Below, one piece after another: positions 47,718 through 59,200 of a stretch of 64,000 nucleotides of DNA. The stretch is taken from contig JAMWET010005495.1 in NCBI GenBank assembly GCA_024036415.1, positions 1 through 64,000 of the forward strand, read 5' to 3'. Position 1 is the stretch's first letter, and each line of letters starts with the position of its first letter. The notes below the pieces were generated by a model that made no database searches, was not told where the DNA came from, and saw only the letters and a list, made by a program, of their open reading frames with translations. The DNA is from Prochilodus magdalenae. Its lineage: Eukaryota; Chordata; Actinopteri; Characiformes; Prochilodontidae. The translations under genes and the position numbers were made by a program.

Positions 47718-49213
47718 ATGACGTCCTACCCCGTCCTGCTCACGCTACTGATCACATCATGCCCTGCCACTGGTAAGTGTGCAGGAGGCTTGGCTCATCT
47801 CCTTTAGGAGTTTTAGATCTTAAAGATTTTATGTTCATGTTGTTGGTTGGATCTGATTTTTTTTTCTAAGCAATGGCATAAATAGATTGTGTTTTATAAT
47901 AAATCAGATCCCTATGGACAGATGGTATATTGGTTCATGTATGTTTATATTATAACACTGAAATGCAGGTCAACAAGTCCTGACAGCTTTCTGGAAGAAA
48001 AAAGGGCTTTTAATGAGACAGAGTTGTGCAGTTTCGTCACTGTGAGGTTGTGTTGTAACAGTACTTGAGGCTCGTCTGAGTTCAAACAAAGTTTTTAGGT
48101 GTAGATTAAATAAGTTAGCATCCTTAATAACCGGTGTATTTTATATAATTATATCTTTTTTAAATATGCTATAAAATATATTACTATAATATATATTTGA
48201 CCATGTTTTAACCTTGATTTCAGGATCTGAATCAGCTCTTCCTTCAGTCACGGTGAAGCTCCATCACACTGCTACTCTGCCCTGCTCTGAGAGATGTCCT
48301 GGTATGGTCAGATGGACTGAGTTCCATAAACCCACTGAGGTTCTGGCTGAGTGTGATCAGACGTCCTGTAGATCAGTGAAGGAGGGATATCAGATGATCC
48401 GTGATCAGTACCTGAAGGGAGATCTCTCTCTCACCATCACTGACGCTGATTTCAGTAAGAGAGCCCGGTACACATGTGACTGTGATGGTAAAGACGTCTG
48501 TGATGTGCAGTTGAAGATTGAGCGTAAGTGTCCGTCTGTGTAAATGTGAAGTGGCAGTTATATGTGTGCTATGTTCTTACACATTACCACACACACACAC
48601 ACCCCCACAACCACAGACAAACCAGTGTCAGACGGTTAGAGAGCTCAACACTAATGGAGATTTAATTTCCTCCTCAGCTCTGAACACTACAGTTCAGATA
48701 CAGCCTGGTGAGGATCTGGTGCTGAAGCTGGACATACCAGAAGAAGTGGAGGTGCTTTATAGCAGTACAGGTGCAGCTGGCCCATCCAGCGATCGGATCT
48801 GTACAGTAGATGGACGTTCACTCCAGTGTAAACTTGACTACACCCAGAGATCATCAGCCGCCCTTCAGTTAGGAGGAATGAAGGTGTCTGATAGTGGAGT
48901 TTACACTGTAATGGACAAAATCAATAAGGAGGTCATTCATACCTATACGGTGACCGTGGAGTCAGCTGGCGTACGTGAATTAAAGAGTATGTATCACATG
49001 ATCTCTCTCTGTCCAATCAGAATTGACTGCTGCTGAGTTTTAATGATGGTTATGATTATAGTTCTGTGTGTGTGTTTTGCAGATGTTTTGTCAGATTGTG
49101 AAGCTGCTGTGCCAGTGTGGGTGTTTGCACTGGTGGTGTTTGGACTTGTAACTGTGATTGTGGGATTAGCGGTGGTGATTGCACAGCAGAGGAGACAACA
49201 TCGGCCACTCTAG
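47718..49213 (+). CDS. Two-Ig-domain type I membrane receptor, unnamed
   Basis: Four exons: 47718-47772, 48224-48523, 48678-48986, 49083-49213; all internal junctions phase 1, total 795 bp, 264 residues, stop TAG. Exon 1 encodes the signal peptide MTSYPVLLTLLITSCPAT, and an AG at 47709-47710 shows a 5' non-coding exon upstream. Exon 2 is a V-like Ig domain: B-strand Cys in TATLPCSERC, core Trp in GMVRWTEF, and DLSLTITDADFSKRARYTC as the F-strand signature, plus extra Cys (ECDQTSC, CDCDGKDVC). Exon 3 is a second Ig-like domain with DSGVYTV but no Cys at the canonical B and F places; its pair is CTVDGRSLQC. Exon 4 has a transmembrane helix (VWVFALVVFGLVTVIVGLAVV) and a nine-residue tail without ITIM or ITAM. 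It therefore probably signals through a partner or acts as a ligand. It resembles unnamed teleost Ig receptors; I cannot name it. Confidence 0.88.
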
Positions 49214-49597
49214 AAAAAACTTGAAGTGAAGATTCCATGTGACCACAGTCCAGAAGAAGAGAGACGGTCACCAATAATGAGGATACCATGATTAGTCTTT
49301 TACTGACCGTGATCTATTTTTTTACTGACCGTAATCTGTTTCTTTTGTATCTGTTTCTATCCATCTGTGAATTCCGAAAATGTGCCCACCAGACACTGAT
49401 GGAAAAGGTGGAATTCCAACCAGCTACTTGGATCACAACCATACTGCGGATGTTTTTGCGCTTGGATAAAGTTTAGCCATAAAAGAGACACATGGACAAA
49501 GGTCAGGGAAACAGTGTAGTGGGACTTTGTGCTCTAGAACCGACCCCTCTCTACACTGTTAGAGCTGCCTCTGAAAGGGGACTGTAAAAACCTAGTG
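49214..49597 (+). other. 3' flank of the Ig receptor gene
   Basis: Likely 3' untranslated region. No canonical AATAAA was found close to the stop, so the transcript end is unknown. The 62-residue open frame at 49288 has no domain. Confidence 0.4.
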
Positions 49598-49598
49598 T

Positions 49599-50250
49599 TA
49601 GCCCTTTTCCACCAACATGGAACCGGTTCCATTCTGGTTTGTGCACCAAATTTGGAACTGTTCTGTGCATTTGCACTAAAATATATAATCTCAGAACCTG
49701 AAAAGTTAGTTCCCAGCTGGAGCCAAAGAGTAGTAGATTCTTCAGCAGACAATATCAATGGGTGTACTACGTTTTTAAGAAAGGTGAAGGCAGTAATTGC
49801 GCCACACCGTGGTTTGCTGGAGAACCTGTTCTCTGTCTTTTTGTCTCCAGTAGTTGATTTGTACTTGCTTTCTGGACATAAACAAACATCTGGACATAAC
49901 AACCCAAACACAAGCAGGTACTCTATATGCTCCACCATCTTGGTACTACTGTTCATTACCCCTGTGCGGCGCCCACTGTTGACGTATGCTTTGATGTTTC
50001 TTGGTTTCATTGAAAGCTGGTGCAAACGCAGACTGCCCTGTTGACCCACTCCCAGCAAAGTTGGTGGTCCACTGGTGTTTTACTCAGCATTTTCTCGGTT
50101 CCAGCAAACAGTGGGGTGTCAGCCTGATCAAGCCAGCACACCAATATATGCTCAATATCTGGGTGGGTTGCCTGAATAGCACCACGGTTCTAAGAAACCT
50201 GAACAGAACCAGTTCTAGAACCAGGGTTCTTTTGGTGGAAAAGGGCTAAC
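49599..50250. mobile_element. Non-autonomous inverted-repeat DNA element
   Basis: Ends are TTAGCCCTTTTCCACCAA at the left and TTGGTGGAAAAGGGCTAA at the right, perfect inverted repeats of 18 bp. Extended similarity continues inside (GGAACCGGTTCC near the left, CCAGTTCTAGAACCAGGGTT near the right). There is no transposase; the open frames on both strands across it show no domain. It separates the intact receptor gene from its broken relative. I could not find a clear target-site duplication. Confidence 0.8.
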
Positions 50251-50639
50251 ACAGAGATCATACAGGTTCACTGAGAGGGATTTGCCTGGTGCTGTTTGTA
50301 TGTGCTGGAGTTGTTCTTTTATTGTTTTCTTGAATTCAGGGCAACTGTCAATCAATTAGTGCCATTCCACATGGAGCATTGCCAGAGTTTTTGTGAGCCT
50401 TAACTGATATTGTACAGTGATACTTTCCGTAATATAACTATTACTGCCTGTACGCTGGATAGACCACACTAGACTAATGTCACCAAGAAGACTAAGGGCT
50501 TTTTCAGGACAAGGACAAGTGAAGATTTCGCAACGGTCTTGTTTACTTCCTTTATGATCGGTAGACATCTGAACCATTCCAAACCCTGTGTTGTTGTTTA
50601 TTTAATTGTCTATTTAGGACCATTAAGATTATGTTTGTA

Positions 50640-51094
50640 CATACCAGAGGTGGAGGTGCTTTATAACAGTACAGGTGCAGATCTGTACAGAAGATGGACG
50701 TTCACTACGGAGTAAACCTGACTACACCCAGAGAGTGACCCTCACATCTGCTCTGGAACTGGGAGGCCGTACTCCATCTGATAGTGGAGATTATACTATG
50801 CACAGAAGGAACAAAGACGTCCTTCACACCTACACAGTGAGCGTGAGGTCAGCAGCTGGAGGGGAATTTAAGGGTATGTAGTCACATGATCTCTCTCTGT
50901 CCAATCAGAGTTCTCTGAGCAGGAATCTGCTGCTGTACTTTAATGACAGTGTTTAAACTGTATTATAACTGTGTGTGTATGTGTGTGTGTGTTTTGTAGA
51001 TGACCAGTCAGATCTGGACACAGATAAAGGAGATGGTGTACCAGTGTCGGTGGTTCTGCTGCTGCTGAATGTGAGGTGCTCCTGGACACACTGA
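50640..51094 (+). pseudogene. Truncated paralogue of the Ig receptor
   Basis: Two exons remain. The first (from about 50640 to the GTATGT donor at 50874) matches the receptor's second Ig exon: EVEVLYNSTG, then after a ~17-bp deletion ICTEDGRSLRSKPDYTQR, TPSDSGDYT and VLHTYTVSV. The second (acceptor TTTTGTAG, 51000-51094) matches the transmembrane exon (DQSDLDTDKGDGVPVSVVLL) but ends early at a TGA after LLLNVRCSWTH, so the membrane helix is cut. Signal peptide and first Ig exon are absent, and the deletion shifts frame. AATAAA at 51180 would be its old end. A local tandem duplicate that decayed. Confidence 0.85.
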
Positions 51095-51389
51095 GGGAGA
51101 GAAAGAATTTTAGGACTGATGAAAGTAAGACTGGTGATCGATGTTGGCTTGAGATGGTTTATGTGTCCTATGATTTCTAAATAAAGGACTCAGGTACAGT
51201 CATGCTGGTGTGCGTATGTGTCCTTGAGCTCCCTTTGGGTTCCCCAGTCAGTATGTCTCGTCCCCTCCCCAGGCCAAGCCACATTAAATACACATTAAAT
51301 AAACATAGGATAAAATACATAGGAAATATTAACATTAGTAAACTGACCAAGAATTAGACAAATCTGTGATTGGATTTGGCATGTAAGGT

Positions 51390-51640
51390 TCTGGATGTAG
51401 CCACATCAGTGTTCAGACACTCTTACATCAGAGAACTGGTCAGGTGGTTCCAGATGTGGTGGATGCCTTCCGTGGCACAATTCCGAGGAGAATTCCCTGT
51501 AGGCTGGGATTGTATCCACTGCTGGTAGACCCGCATGACCGTATGCTTCCACACACCTGCAGATTCAGCTACTTCCTTCACACTATGGTCTTTGGCCACG
51601 CCCACATGCAGTCCCTCCTTTTAGCCAATCATTAACATCT
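51390..51640 (-). mobile_element. Tc1/mariner-type transposase N-terminal remnant
   Basis: Minus strand: MGVAKDHSVKEVAESAGVWK followed by HTVMRVYQQWIQSQPTGNSP is a helix-turn-helix as found at the start of Tc1-like transposases (EVA...GVSKSTVxRVYQQW). The rest of the enzyme is missing. It includes the 56-bp segment shared with 36979-37034. Confidence 0.6.
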
Positions 51641-52915
51641 GCTCTGGAGCCATTTTACACACATGGAACGAGACATTCCCTGCACTGTAGCACCTCTTCC
51701 CAATCTATGGATCCCGTCACTCACACCCCCCCCCCACAGGGGTTTATAGCCCATCATCCTCGTGCAGCGCCACCTGCAGGAGCCTGAAGTTACTACCACC
51801 TTAAACACACAAGCTTAGGTTTTTTGTCTAGTGAGATTGAGTCTTGAAGGCATCTCAGTCTGATTTGTTTGAAGTGACTGATTGTAGTTTAAATGAAGCA
51901 GTGAGTAAAGTTTTATTTATTTCTTCGTTCAAATGGGGGAACAAAGTCATATACTTTATCTGCTCAGTGTAATTTATATGTGGACTGGAGTGGAGGTGTT
52001 TCACCACCACATCATAAGAGTAAGCTTTTAAAAATCCCAATAACATAAACCTCATGATACACGGCTTTACTTTACTTTATTACACTAGCATATTTTTATG
52101 ACAGAAAATTTATTATATGAACCTGCAGTTTAACCATGTGCAAATCCAAAGCAGCACATTCATTTAGAGTTCTACTGCCACCTTGTGGACATTCATGAGC
52201 ACAGCATTCCTGCTGCCTAGTGAGTTCCATGACATGTTTAACATTTTAATTGTATTTTTTTTTATTTAAGTAATCTGTATTCAGTGATTACAATGGTAAT
52301 TATATTCAGTAGTCAAAAATGGCCTGTTTTAAAGGGTAGGTTTAACAATGTCTAAGTTTGGAAGTTTATTATTAGACCATATTTTTCCCTGTTGTATTGT
52401 CTGTTTTTAGATGTGTTCCATATTTCTAATGTTCTAACTACAAAGCAGCTTGTTCTAACTGCAAAGTTCTGATTACCACTGTTGAAAATCTGTGTAAAAC
52501 ACTTTAAAGCAAGGAGCTGGTGATTTTTGTCATATGTTTTTGTTTGTTATATTTTAATGAACCTGGTAAATGGCGTATCCAGTGAGCAGTGGGAGGTGAA
52601 CGTTTTCATTAATATTGAATTGAACATGTATTTGCATTGCAGTGTACACTATACATTTCACTCTCAAGGCCATTAGACTTTAATGAGGTAAGATCTCTCC
52701 ATGTTTATAAATCTACTGCTAACAAGTTGTATTATTTAAGATCATTTTAAGTTATTTTAATGAAAAGTATCCCACAGTTAGCCTTAACAGAAACACTGTT
52801 TAGTTTAGCCTATAGTGTTGTAAACTAAGCTTCTGTTAACACTTCAGCACAACAAGCATACAACCACCGTACACGTCATTAGTACACCTGGCATTTAAAC
52901 TGATTGTCCATTATA
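51641..52915. other. Non-coding stretch, nothing recognised
   Basis: About 1.3 kb. A C10 homopolymer lies at 51727-51737. No gene or array is visible. Some A/T-rich portions may be old repeats. Confidence 0.45.
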
Positions 52916-53349
52916 TCAGCTCCACTGACCCTATAGGAGCACTGTGTAGTTCTACAATTACAGACTGTAGTCTGTTGCCCTGTTCATCAATGGTCAGGAC
53001 CCCCACAGGACCACCACAGAGCAGGTACTGTGCCATTCTACAAGGTGGGTCAGCAAGGTAGGAGTGTCTAATAGAGTGGACAGTGAGTGGACACAGTGTC
53101 TAAACACTCCAGCAGCACTGCTGTGTCTGATCCACTCACACCAGCACCACCCACACTAACACACCACCACCACGTCAGTGTCACTGCAGTTCTGAGAATG
53201 ATCCACCACCCACATACTACCTGCTCTGTGGTGGTCCTGTGGGGGTCCTGACCATTGAAGAACAGGGTAATACAGTACACAGAGAAACAGATGGACTACA
53301 GTCTGGACCTGCACACCTACAGAGTGTCCTATACGGTCAGTGGAGCTGA
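52916..53349. mobile_element. Palindromic MITE-like element
   Basis: Left end TCAGCTCCACTGACC, right end GGTCAGTGGAGCTGA, exact complements. Further matching inner arms include GGTCAGGACCCCCACAGGAC at left and GTCCTGTGGGGGTCCTGACC at right, so the inverted repeat is well over 100 bp per arm with a core of ACTCCAGCAGCACTGCTGTG type. I recognise this family from memory as very abundant in characin and catfish genomes. No coding capacity. A fragment of a related core occurs at about 29630-29710. Confidence 0.85.
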
Positions 53350-53562
53350 TGGAGGGGACAGTGGGTGCATTAAGCTCTGCTAAGGCAGGGGTCAATAAAT
53401 CCAGTCCTGGAGGGTCCAGTGTCCAGTGTCCCATGTTTTTCTAGTATTCCTGCTCTAAAGCACCGACTGAATTAACTACTGATTTGGAATCGGTGTGTTT
53501 GCGCAGGGAGCTTACTAATCTGTGGGAGACCTTACTCTTTATTACTCTTCATACCATCCTGT

Positions 53563-54170
53563 GTGAAAAAGTATTTGAACCTGGATCAGAGGAGACAGAC
53601 TTCAGGGCTCCTTTTGAAGCAATGGCAGACATGCACTTCTTTCACTGTGCTCTTCTTCCTCCTAATCTTCATTTGCCGTACCGAAGTCGTGCAGGTTGGT
53701 GTGCTGTGCAGAGAGTGTGCTGAGTTAAAGCAGGCTGGAGAATTCAGTCTTCTCAGTTCCTGTGAAGGTCTCATCGTGAGCGAACTGTGCTGTGTTATTT
53801 TGAAGTTGATGGTTATCATTGGGGTTCTGTAGGGGTCTTGTCTCTGATATTTCAGGCTGATTGAGGTCTTTTTATTAAAAGTATTAATATTTAGTGGAGC
53901 TGTTGGAATATATACCCAACACATACATATATCCCTAACTCTACTGACTTTATATCCAGCATGTACAGACTTATACAGCAGTGTGACCTGAAACCTACAT
54001 TTTACCAGGTTCTTATTGTTTCGTAGATCATGACTACAATATTGACAGGTTTGCTGTATTGCTTTTCAGGACAAGACGACACTTCTCAGCTGAGTAATGT
54101 ACCACAAAGGAAGGTTAAAAAAGAAAACTGCAATCCCTGCCAGAGAACTTAACACCGCCCAAAGTCCAAA
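53563..54170 (+). other. Weak two-exon candidate
   Basis: A hydrophobic stretch TSFTVLFFLLIFIC in the frame starting at 53563 looks like a signal or membrane segment. A GTTGGT donor-like site is at 53696. At 54070, after TTTTCAG, a phase 1 reading GQDDTSQLSNVPQRKVKKEN continues CNPCQRT to TAA, with AATAAA shortly after (about 54168). The phases fit only a frame (MADMHFFHC...) that lacks the hydrophobic segment. I do not claim a gene; this is the best that can be said about the stretch. Confidence 0.15.
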
Positions 54171-54536
54171 ATAAAATGGAGCATATTTTTAATGTGAAAT
54201 GATTAAACTGGATGACATTAAATATCTAGAACCAGTACTAGTTCAGCAAGAGTAACGTCTACTAATGCTGGCGTAGTTTCGCCATTGCGTTTTCTCCACC
54301 AATGAGACAATCGATTGTGTTTAACATGGGCCACACCCAACTTATGTGGCTCGACATCGACATCCTGGGAAAGTTGGAGTGTGTTTATGGGGGGTGGTTC
54401 ACTTGGTGCACGCTGCTCTGCACGCTGTTTTTCTTCGTTCAGTGAGAGGAAGAATATTCCTACTTGGAGAAGACCTGCATTTCTGGAACCCAACACAGCT
54501 CTAGAGTAAGTACCCCACACTGTTTCTATCTCCTGA

Positions 54537-54905
54537 CTCTCGGTGCTGGGTGATTCTCGGTGCTGGGTGACTCTCGGTGCTGGGTGACTCTCGGTGCTGG
54601 GTGACTCTCGGTGCTGGGTGACTCTCGGTGCTGGGTGATTCTCGGTGCTGGGTGACTCTCGGTGCTGGGTGACTCTCGGTGCTGGGTGATTCTCGGTGCT
54701 GGTGATTCTCGGTGCTGGTGATTCTCGGTGCTGGGTGACTCTCGGTGCTGGGTGATTCTCGGTGCTGGGTGATTCTCGGTGCTGGGTGACTCTCGGTGCT
54801 GGGTGATTCTCGGTGCTGGGTGATTCTCGGTGCTGGGTGACTCTCGGTGCTGGGTGACTCTCGGTGCTGGGTGACTCTCGGTGCTGGGTAACTCTCGGTG
54901 TTTAA
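54537..54905 (+). repeat. 17-bp minisatellite, about 22 copies
   Basis: Unit TGACTCTCGGTGCTGGG with a C/T variant (TGATTCTCGG) and two 16-bp copies near 54700-54720. It is very homogeneous. Confidence 0.96.
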
Positions 54906-55254
54906 GGCTTGTTGAAGTTCAGACCCCTCTCTGTTAGTTAGCCCACCGCTGATGACGGTCAGGAGGTCCTGTGCGGGTACTACACGGCTATACCGGTGTT
55001 CAGCTGAACATCACCTGCTCTGTAAATGTAGGTTACGATGTTGGAGGTTCTTTTATTCATGTTACTGAATATGACCTGCAGGTCGAGCCTACGGAGGATG
55101 ATCTGGAAGATTACCCAGGACTGCCTCACTGTTCTCTCGGTTAGGATGATCTGGAAGATCAGTCTGGAGTTATACAGGCTCTCAGACACGGACAGACCGA
55201 GTGTTACTCAGAGAGCTAGATAGGTACCCGGGTTAGGAACAGTGGGCTTAGCTT

Positions 55255-55340
55255 CAGGCTACCGAACCCGGTATAAAGTTTCCGAACCCGGTATAAAGTT
55301 TCCGAACCCGTTATAAAGTTATCGAACCCGGTATAAAGTG
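55255..55340 (+). repeat. Short 20-bp tandem repeat, four copies
   Basis: Unit ACCGAACCCGGTATAAAGTT with small changes (TTCCGAACCCG, one ATAAAGTT copy with GTTAT). No array extends beyond it. The surrounding 54906-56299 shows no gene that I recognise. Confidence 0.88.
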
Positions 55341-56299
55341 TTAATAAACAGTGCTAAGTTCTCAGAGTCTTGTGAAGGTGAGGTCTGAGTTCTGGTGAAC
55401 TTCCTGAGCATGTGTTTGTCCCCGGATGTACTGTCTCGGACTGTCTTTAAACCGAGGCTGGAGCTTCTCACTGCAGTTTCAGCGGCGCCATTTTTACCAC
55501 TTTAAGGTGGACCGGCTAGAAGCGAACAGTCTCAGCTGCTTTCCAGTTGACCAAGAGACTTAAAATCGGCTGCACTGGCTCGAGGCACAGCCCGAGCAGG
55601 CATTCTGTGTTAGATAGACCCGCACTCGTCCGTGTCTCTTTCTTTTCGCACCCCTTGTTCCTCCCAGTCATTTTTGGACACATCTAAGCGCGGTTGTTTG
55701 AGTTCGCCCGAGGGACACCAGACTTCACATACACACTACGGGCAGGCTCCCAGACACTAATCCACAGTCATACCGACCCGCACTCGTTTATTCATCCCAC
55801 GGAAAGGAAATGCACTTTTCTAGTTATTATGGTTCTTATTGTAATATCAGTCTGAGGTACCTCATTGTGTGTAAAGCCCTCAAGCCACAAACAATCTATA
55901 TTCTGGTGTTCTGGTCTTGTACCCGGTCCTTCATGTACACAACATGCTCGGTTTAAACTGCAGCTGTAATAAACCACAGTTAGATCGTCCAGTGATATTC
56001 TCTGTGATCAAATCCACCAACGTTACTGCAGGGGCACTTCTAAAGGTCCTGAAGCAGTAATACACTGGAGGTTCATGTTGTGGAGTGAGATATGGGCACT
56101 GGTGGTGGAGGCCCGAAGATCAGTCAGCAGTATCTCCCATCACAGCACTAACTTTAGTTCATGTGGTTCAACGATCAGTATAGGGAGATCACTGGAACAC
56201 TGTAATGCTAATGAGCTCTACACCACATCACAACATCATGGTGCTGATGTAGTTCCTGTCAGAGCCCCATCACCACCCTGCATACGTGTACTTCTAGGA

Positions 56300-59200
56300 G
56301 CTGTGAGCTAAGAGAGACAGTGTTTTACCTCTGAGCTAAGAGAGACAGTGTTTTTAGTTTTTAGCTAACAAAGGCTGTGTTTTTAGCTTTTAGCTAACAA
56401 AGGCTGTGTTATTAGTTTTTAGCTAACAAAGGCTGTGTTATTAGTTTTTAGCTAACAAAGGCTGTGTTTTTAGTTTTTAGCTAACAGAGGCTGTGTTTTT
56501 AGCTCTGAGCTAAGAGAGACAGTGTTTTTAGCTTTTAGCTAACAGAGGCTGTGTTTGTAGCTTTAAGCTAAGAGAGACAGTGTTTTTAGCTTTTAGCTAA
56601 CAGAGGCTGTGTTTGTAGCTTTAAGCTAAGAGAGACAGTGTTTTTAGCTTTTAGCTAACAAAGGCTGTGTTTTAGCTTTTAGCTAACAGAGGCTGTGTTT
56701 GTAGCTTTGAGCTAAGAGAGGCAGTGTTTTTAGCTTTTAGCTAACAAAGGCTGTGTTTTTAGCTTTTAGCTAACAAAGGCTGTGTTTTTAGCTTTTAGCT
56801 AACAAAGGCTGTGTTTTTAGCTTTTAGCTAACAGAGGCTGTGTTTGTAGCTTTAAGCTAAGAGAGCCAGTGTTTTTAGCTTTTAGCTAACAAAGGCTGTG
56901 TTTTTAGCTTTTAGCTAACAAAGGCTGTGTTTTTAGTTTTTAGCTAACAGAGGCTGTGTTTGTAGCTTTGAGCTAAGAGAGGCAGTGTTTTTAGCTTTTA
57001 GCTAACAGAGGCTGTGTTTTTAGCTTTTAGCTAACAAAGGCTGTGTTTTTAGCTTTTAGCTAACAGAGGCTGTGTTTGTAGCTTTAAGCTAAGAGAGCCA
57101 GTGTTTTTAGCTTTTAGCTAACAAAGGCTGTGTTTTTAGCTTTTAGCTAACAGAGGCTGTGTTTTTAGCTTTTAGCTAACAAAGGCTGTGTTTTTAGTTT
57201 TTTAGCTAACAGAGGCTGTGTTTTTAGCTTTTAGCTAACAAAGGCTGTGTTTTTAGCTTTTAGCTAACAGAGGCTGTGTTTGTGGCTTTGAGCTAAGAGA
57301 GCCAGTGTTTTTAGCTTTTAGCTAACAAAGGCTGTGTTTTTAGCTTTTAGCTAACAGAGGCTGTGTTTTTAGCTCTGAGCTAAGAGAGGCAGTGTTTTTA
57401 GCTTTTAGCTAACAGAGGCTGTGTTTGTAGCTTTAAGCTAAGAGAGACAGTGTTTTTAGCTTTTAGCCAACAGAGGCTGTGTTTTTAGCTTTTAGCCAAC
57501 AGAGGCTGTGTTTGTAGCTTTGAGCTAAGAGAGACAGTGCTTTTAGCTAACAGAAGTTGTGTTTTTAGCTTTTAGCTAACAGAGGCTGTGTTTGTAGCTC
57601 TGAGCTAAGAGAGACAGTATTTGTAGCTCTGAGCTAAGAGAGACAGTATTTGTAGCTCTGAGCTAAGAGAGACAGTGTTTGTAGCTCTGAGCTAACAGAG
57701 GCTGTGTTTGTAGCGTTGCGCTAAGAGAGAGGGTGTTTTAGCTTTGAGCTAAGAGAGACAGTGTTTTTAGCTTTTAGCTAACAGAGGCTGTGTTTGTAGC
57801 TTTGAGCTAAGAGAGAGAGTGTTTTTAGCTCTGAGCTAAGAGAGACAGTGTTTTAGCTCTGAGCTAAGACAGACAGTGTTTGTAGCTTTGAGCTAAGAAA
57901 GACAGTGTTTTCAGCTCTGAGCTAAAAGAGACAGTGTTTGTAGCTTTGAGCTAAGAGAGACAGTGTTTTTAGCTTTTAGCTAACAGAGGCTGTGTTTGTA
58001 GCTTTGAGCTAAGATAGACAGTGTTTTTAGCTTTGAGCTAAGAGAGGCAGTGTTTTTAGCTCTGAGCTAAGACGGACAGTGTTTTTAGCTCTGAGCTAAG
58101 AGGGACAGTGTTTTAGCTCCGAGCTAAGAGGGACAGTGTTTTTAGCTCCGAGCTAAGAGGGACAGTGTTTTAGCTCTGAGCTAAGAGGGACAGTGTTTTA
58201 GCTCTGAGCTAAGAGGGACAGTGTTTTAGCTCTGAGCTAAAAGGGACAGTGTTTTAGCTCTGAGCTAAAAGGGACAGTGTTTTAGCTCTGAGCTAAGAGG
58301 GACAGTGTTTTAGCTCTGAGCTAAGAGGGACAGTGTTTTAGCTCTGAGCTAAGAGGGGCAGTGTTTTAGCTCTGAGCTAAGAGAGGCAGTGTTTTTAGCT
58401 CTGAGCTAAGAGAGATAGTGTTTTAGCTCTGAGCTAAGAGAGACAGTGTTTTTAGCTTTTAGCTAAGAGACGCTGTGTTTTTAGCTTTTAGCTAACAGAG
58501 GCTGTGTTTGTAGCTCTGAGCTAAGAGAGACAGTGTTTGTAGCTCTGAGCTAAGAGAGACAGTGTTTGTAGCTCTGAGCTAAGAGGGACAATGTTTGTAG
58601 CTCTGAGCTAAGAGGGACAGTGTTTGTAGCTCTGAGCTAAGAGAGACAGTGTTTGTAGCTCTGAGCTAAGAGAGACAGTGTTTGTAGCTCTGAGCTAAGA
58701 GAGACAGTGTTTGTAGCTCTGAGCTAAGAGAGACAGTGTTTGTAGCTCTGAGCTAAGAGAGACAGTGTTTTAGCTCAGAGCTAGGAGAGACAGTGTTTTA
58801 GCTCTGAGCTAAGAGAGACAGTGTTTTAGCTCTGAGCTAAGAGAGACAGTGTTTTTAGCTCTGAGCTAAGAGAGACAGTGTTTGTAGCTCTGAGCTAAGA
58901 GAGACAGTGTTTTAGCTCAGAGCTAGGAGAGACAGTGTTTTAGCTCTGAGCTAAGAGAGACAGTGTTTTAGCTCTGAGCTAAGAGAGACAGTGTTTTAGC
59001 TCTGAGCTAAGAGAGACAGTGTTTTAGCTCTGAGTTAGAGAGACAGTGTTTTAGCTCTGAGCTATGAGAGACAGTGTTGTAGCTCTGAGCTATGAGAGAC
59101 AGTGTTGTAGCTCTGAGCTAAAAGAGGCAGTGTTTTAGCTCTGAGCTAAGAGAGACAGTGTTTTAGCTCTGAGCTAAGAGAGACAGTGTTTTTAGCTCTG

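Noticed and set aside
44941..47719. Long Val/Trp/Cys-rich (+) and Pro/His-rich (-) open frames of up to 447 residues
   Set aside because: Same artefact in the G/T-rich 39-bp array. Parallel frames on both strands are equally open, which real genes do not show.
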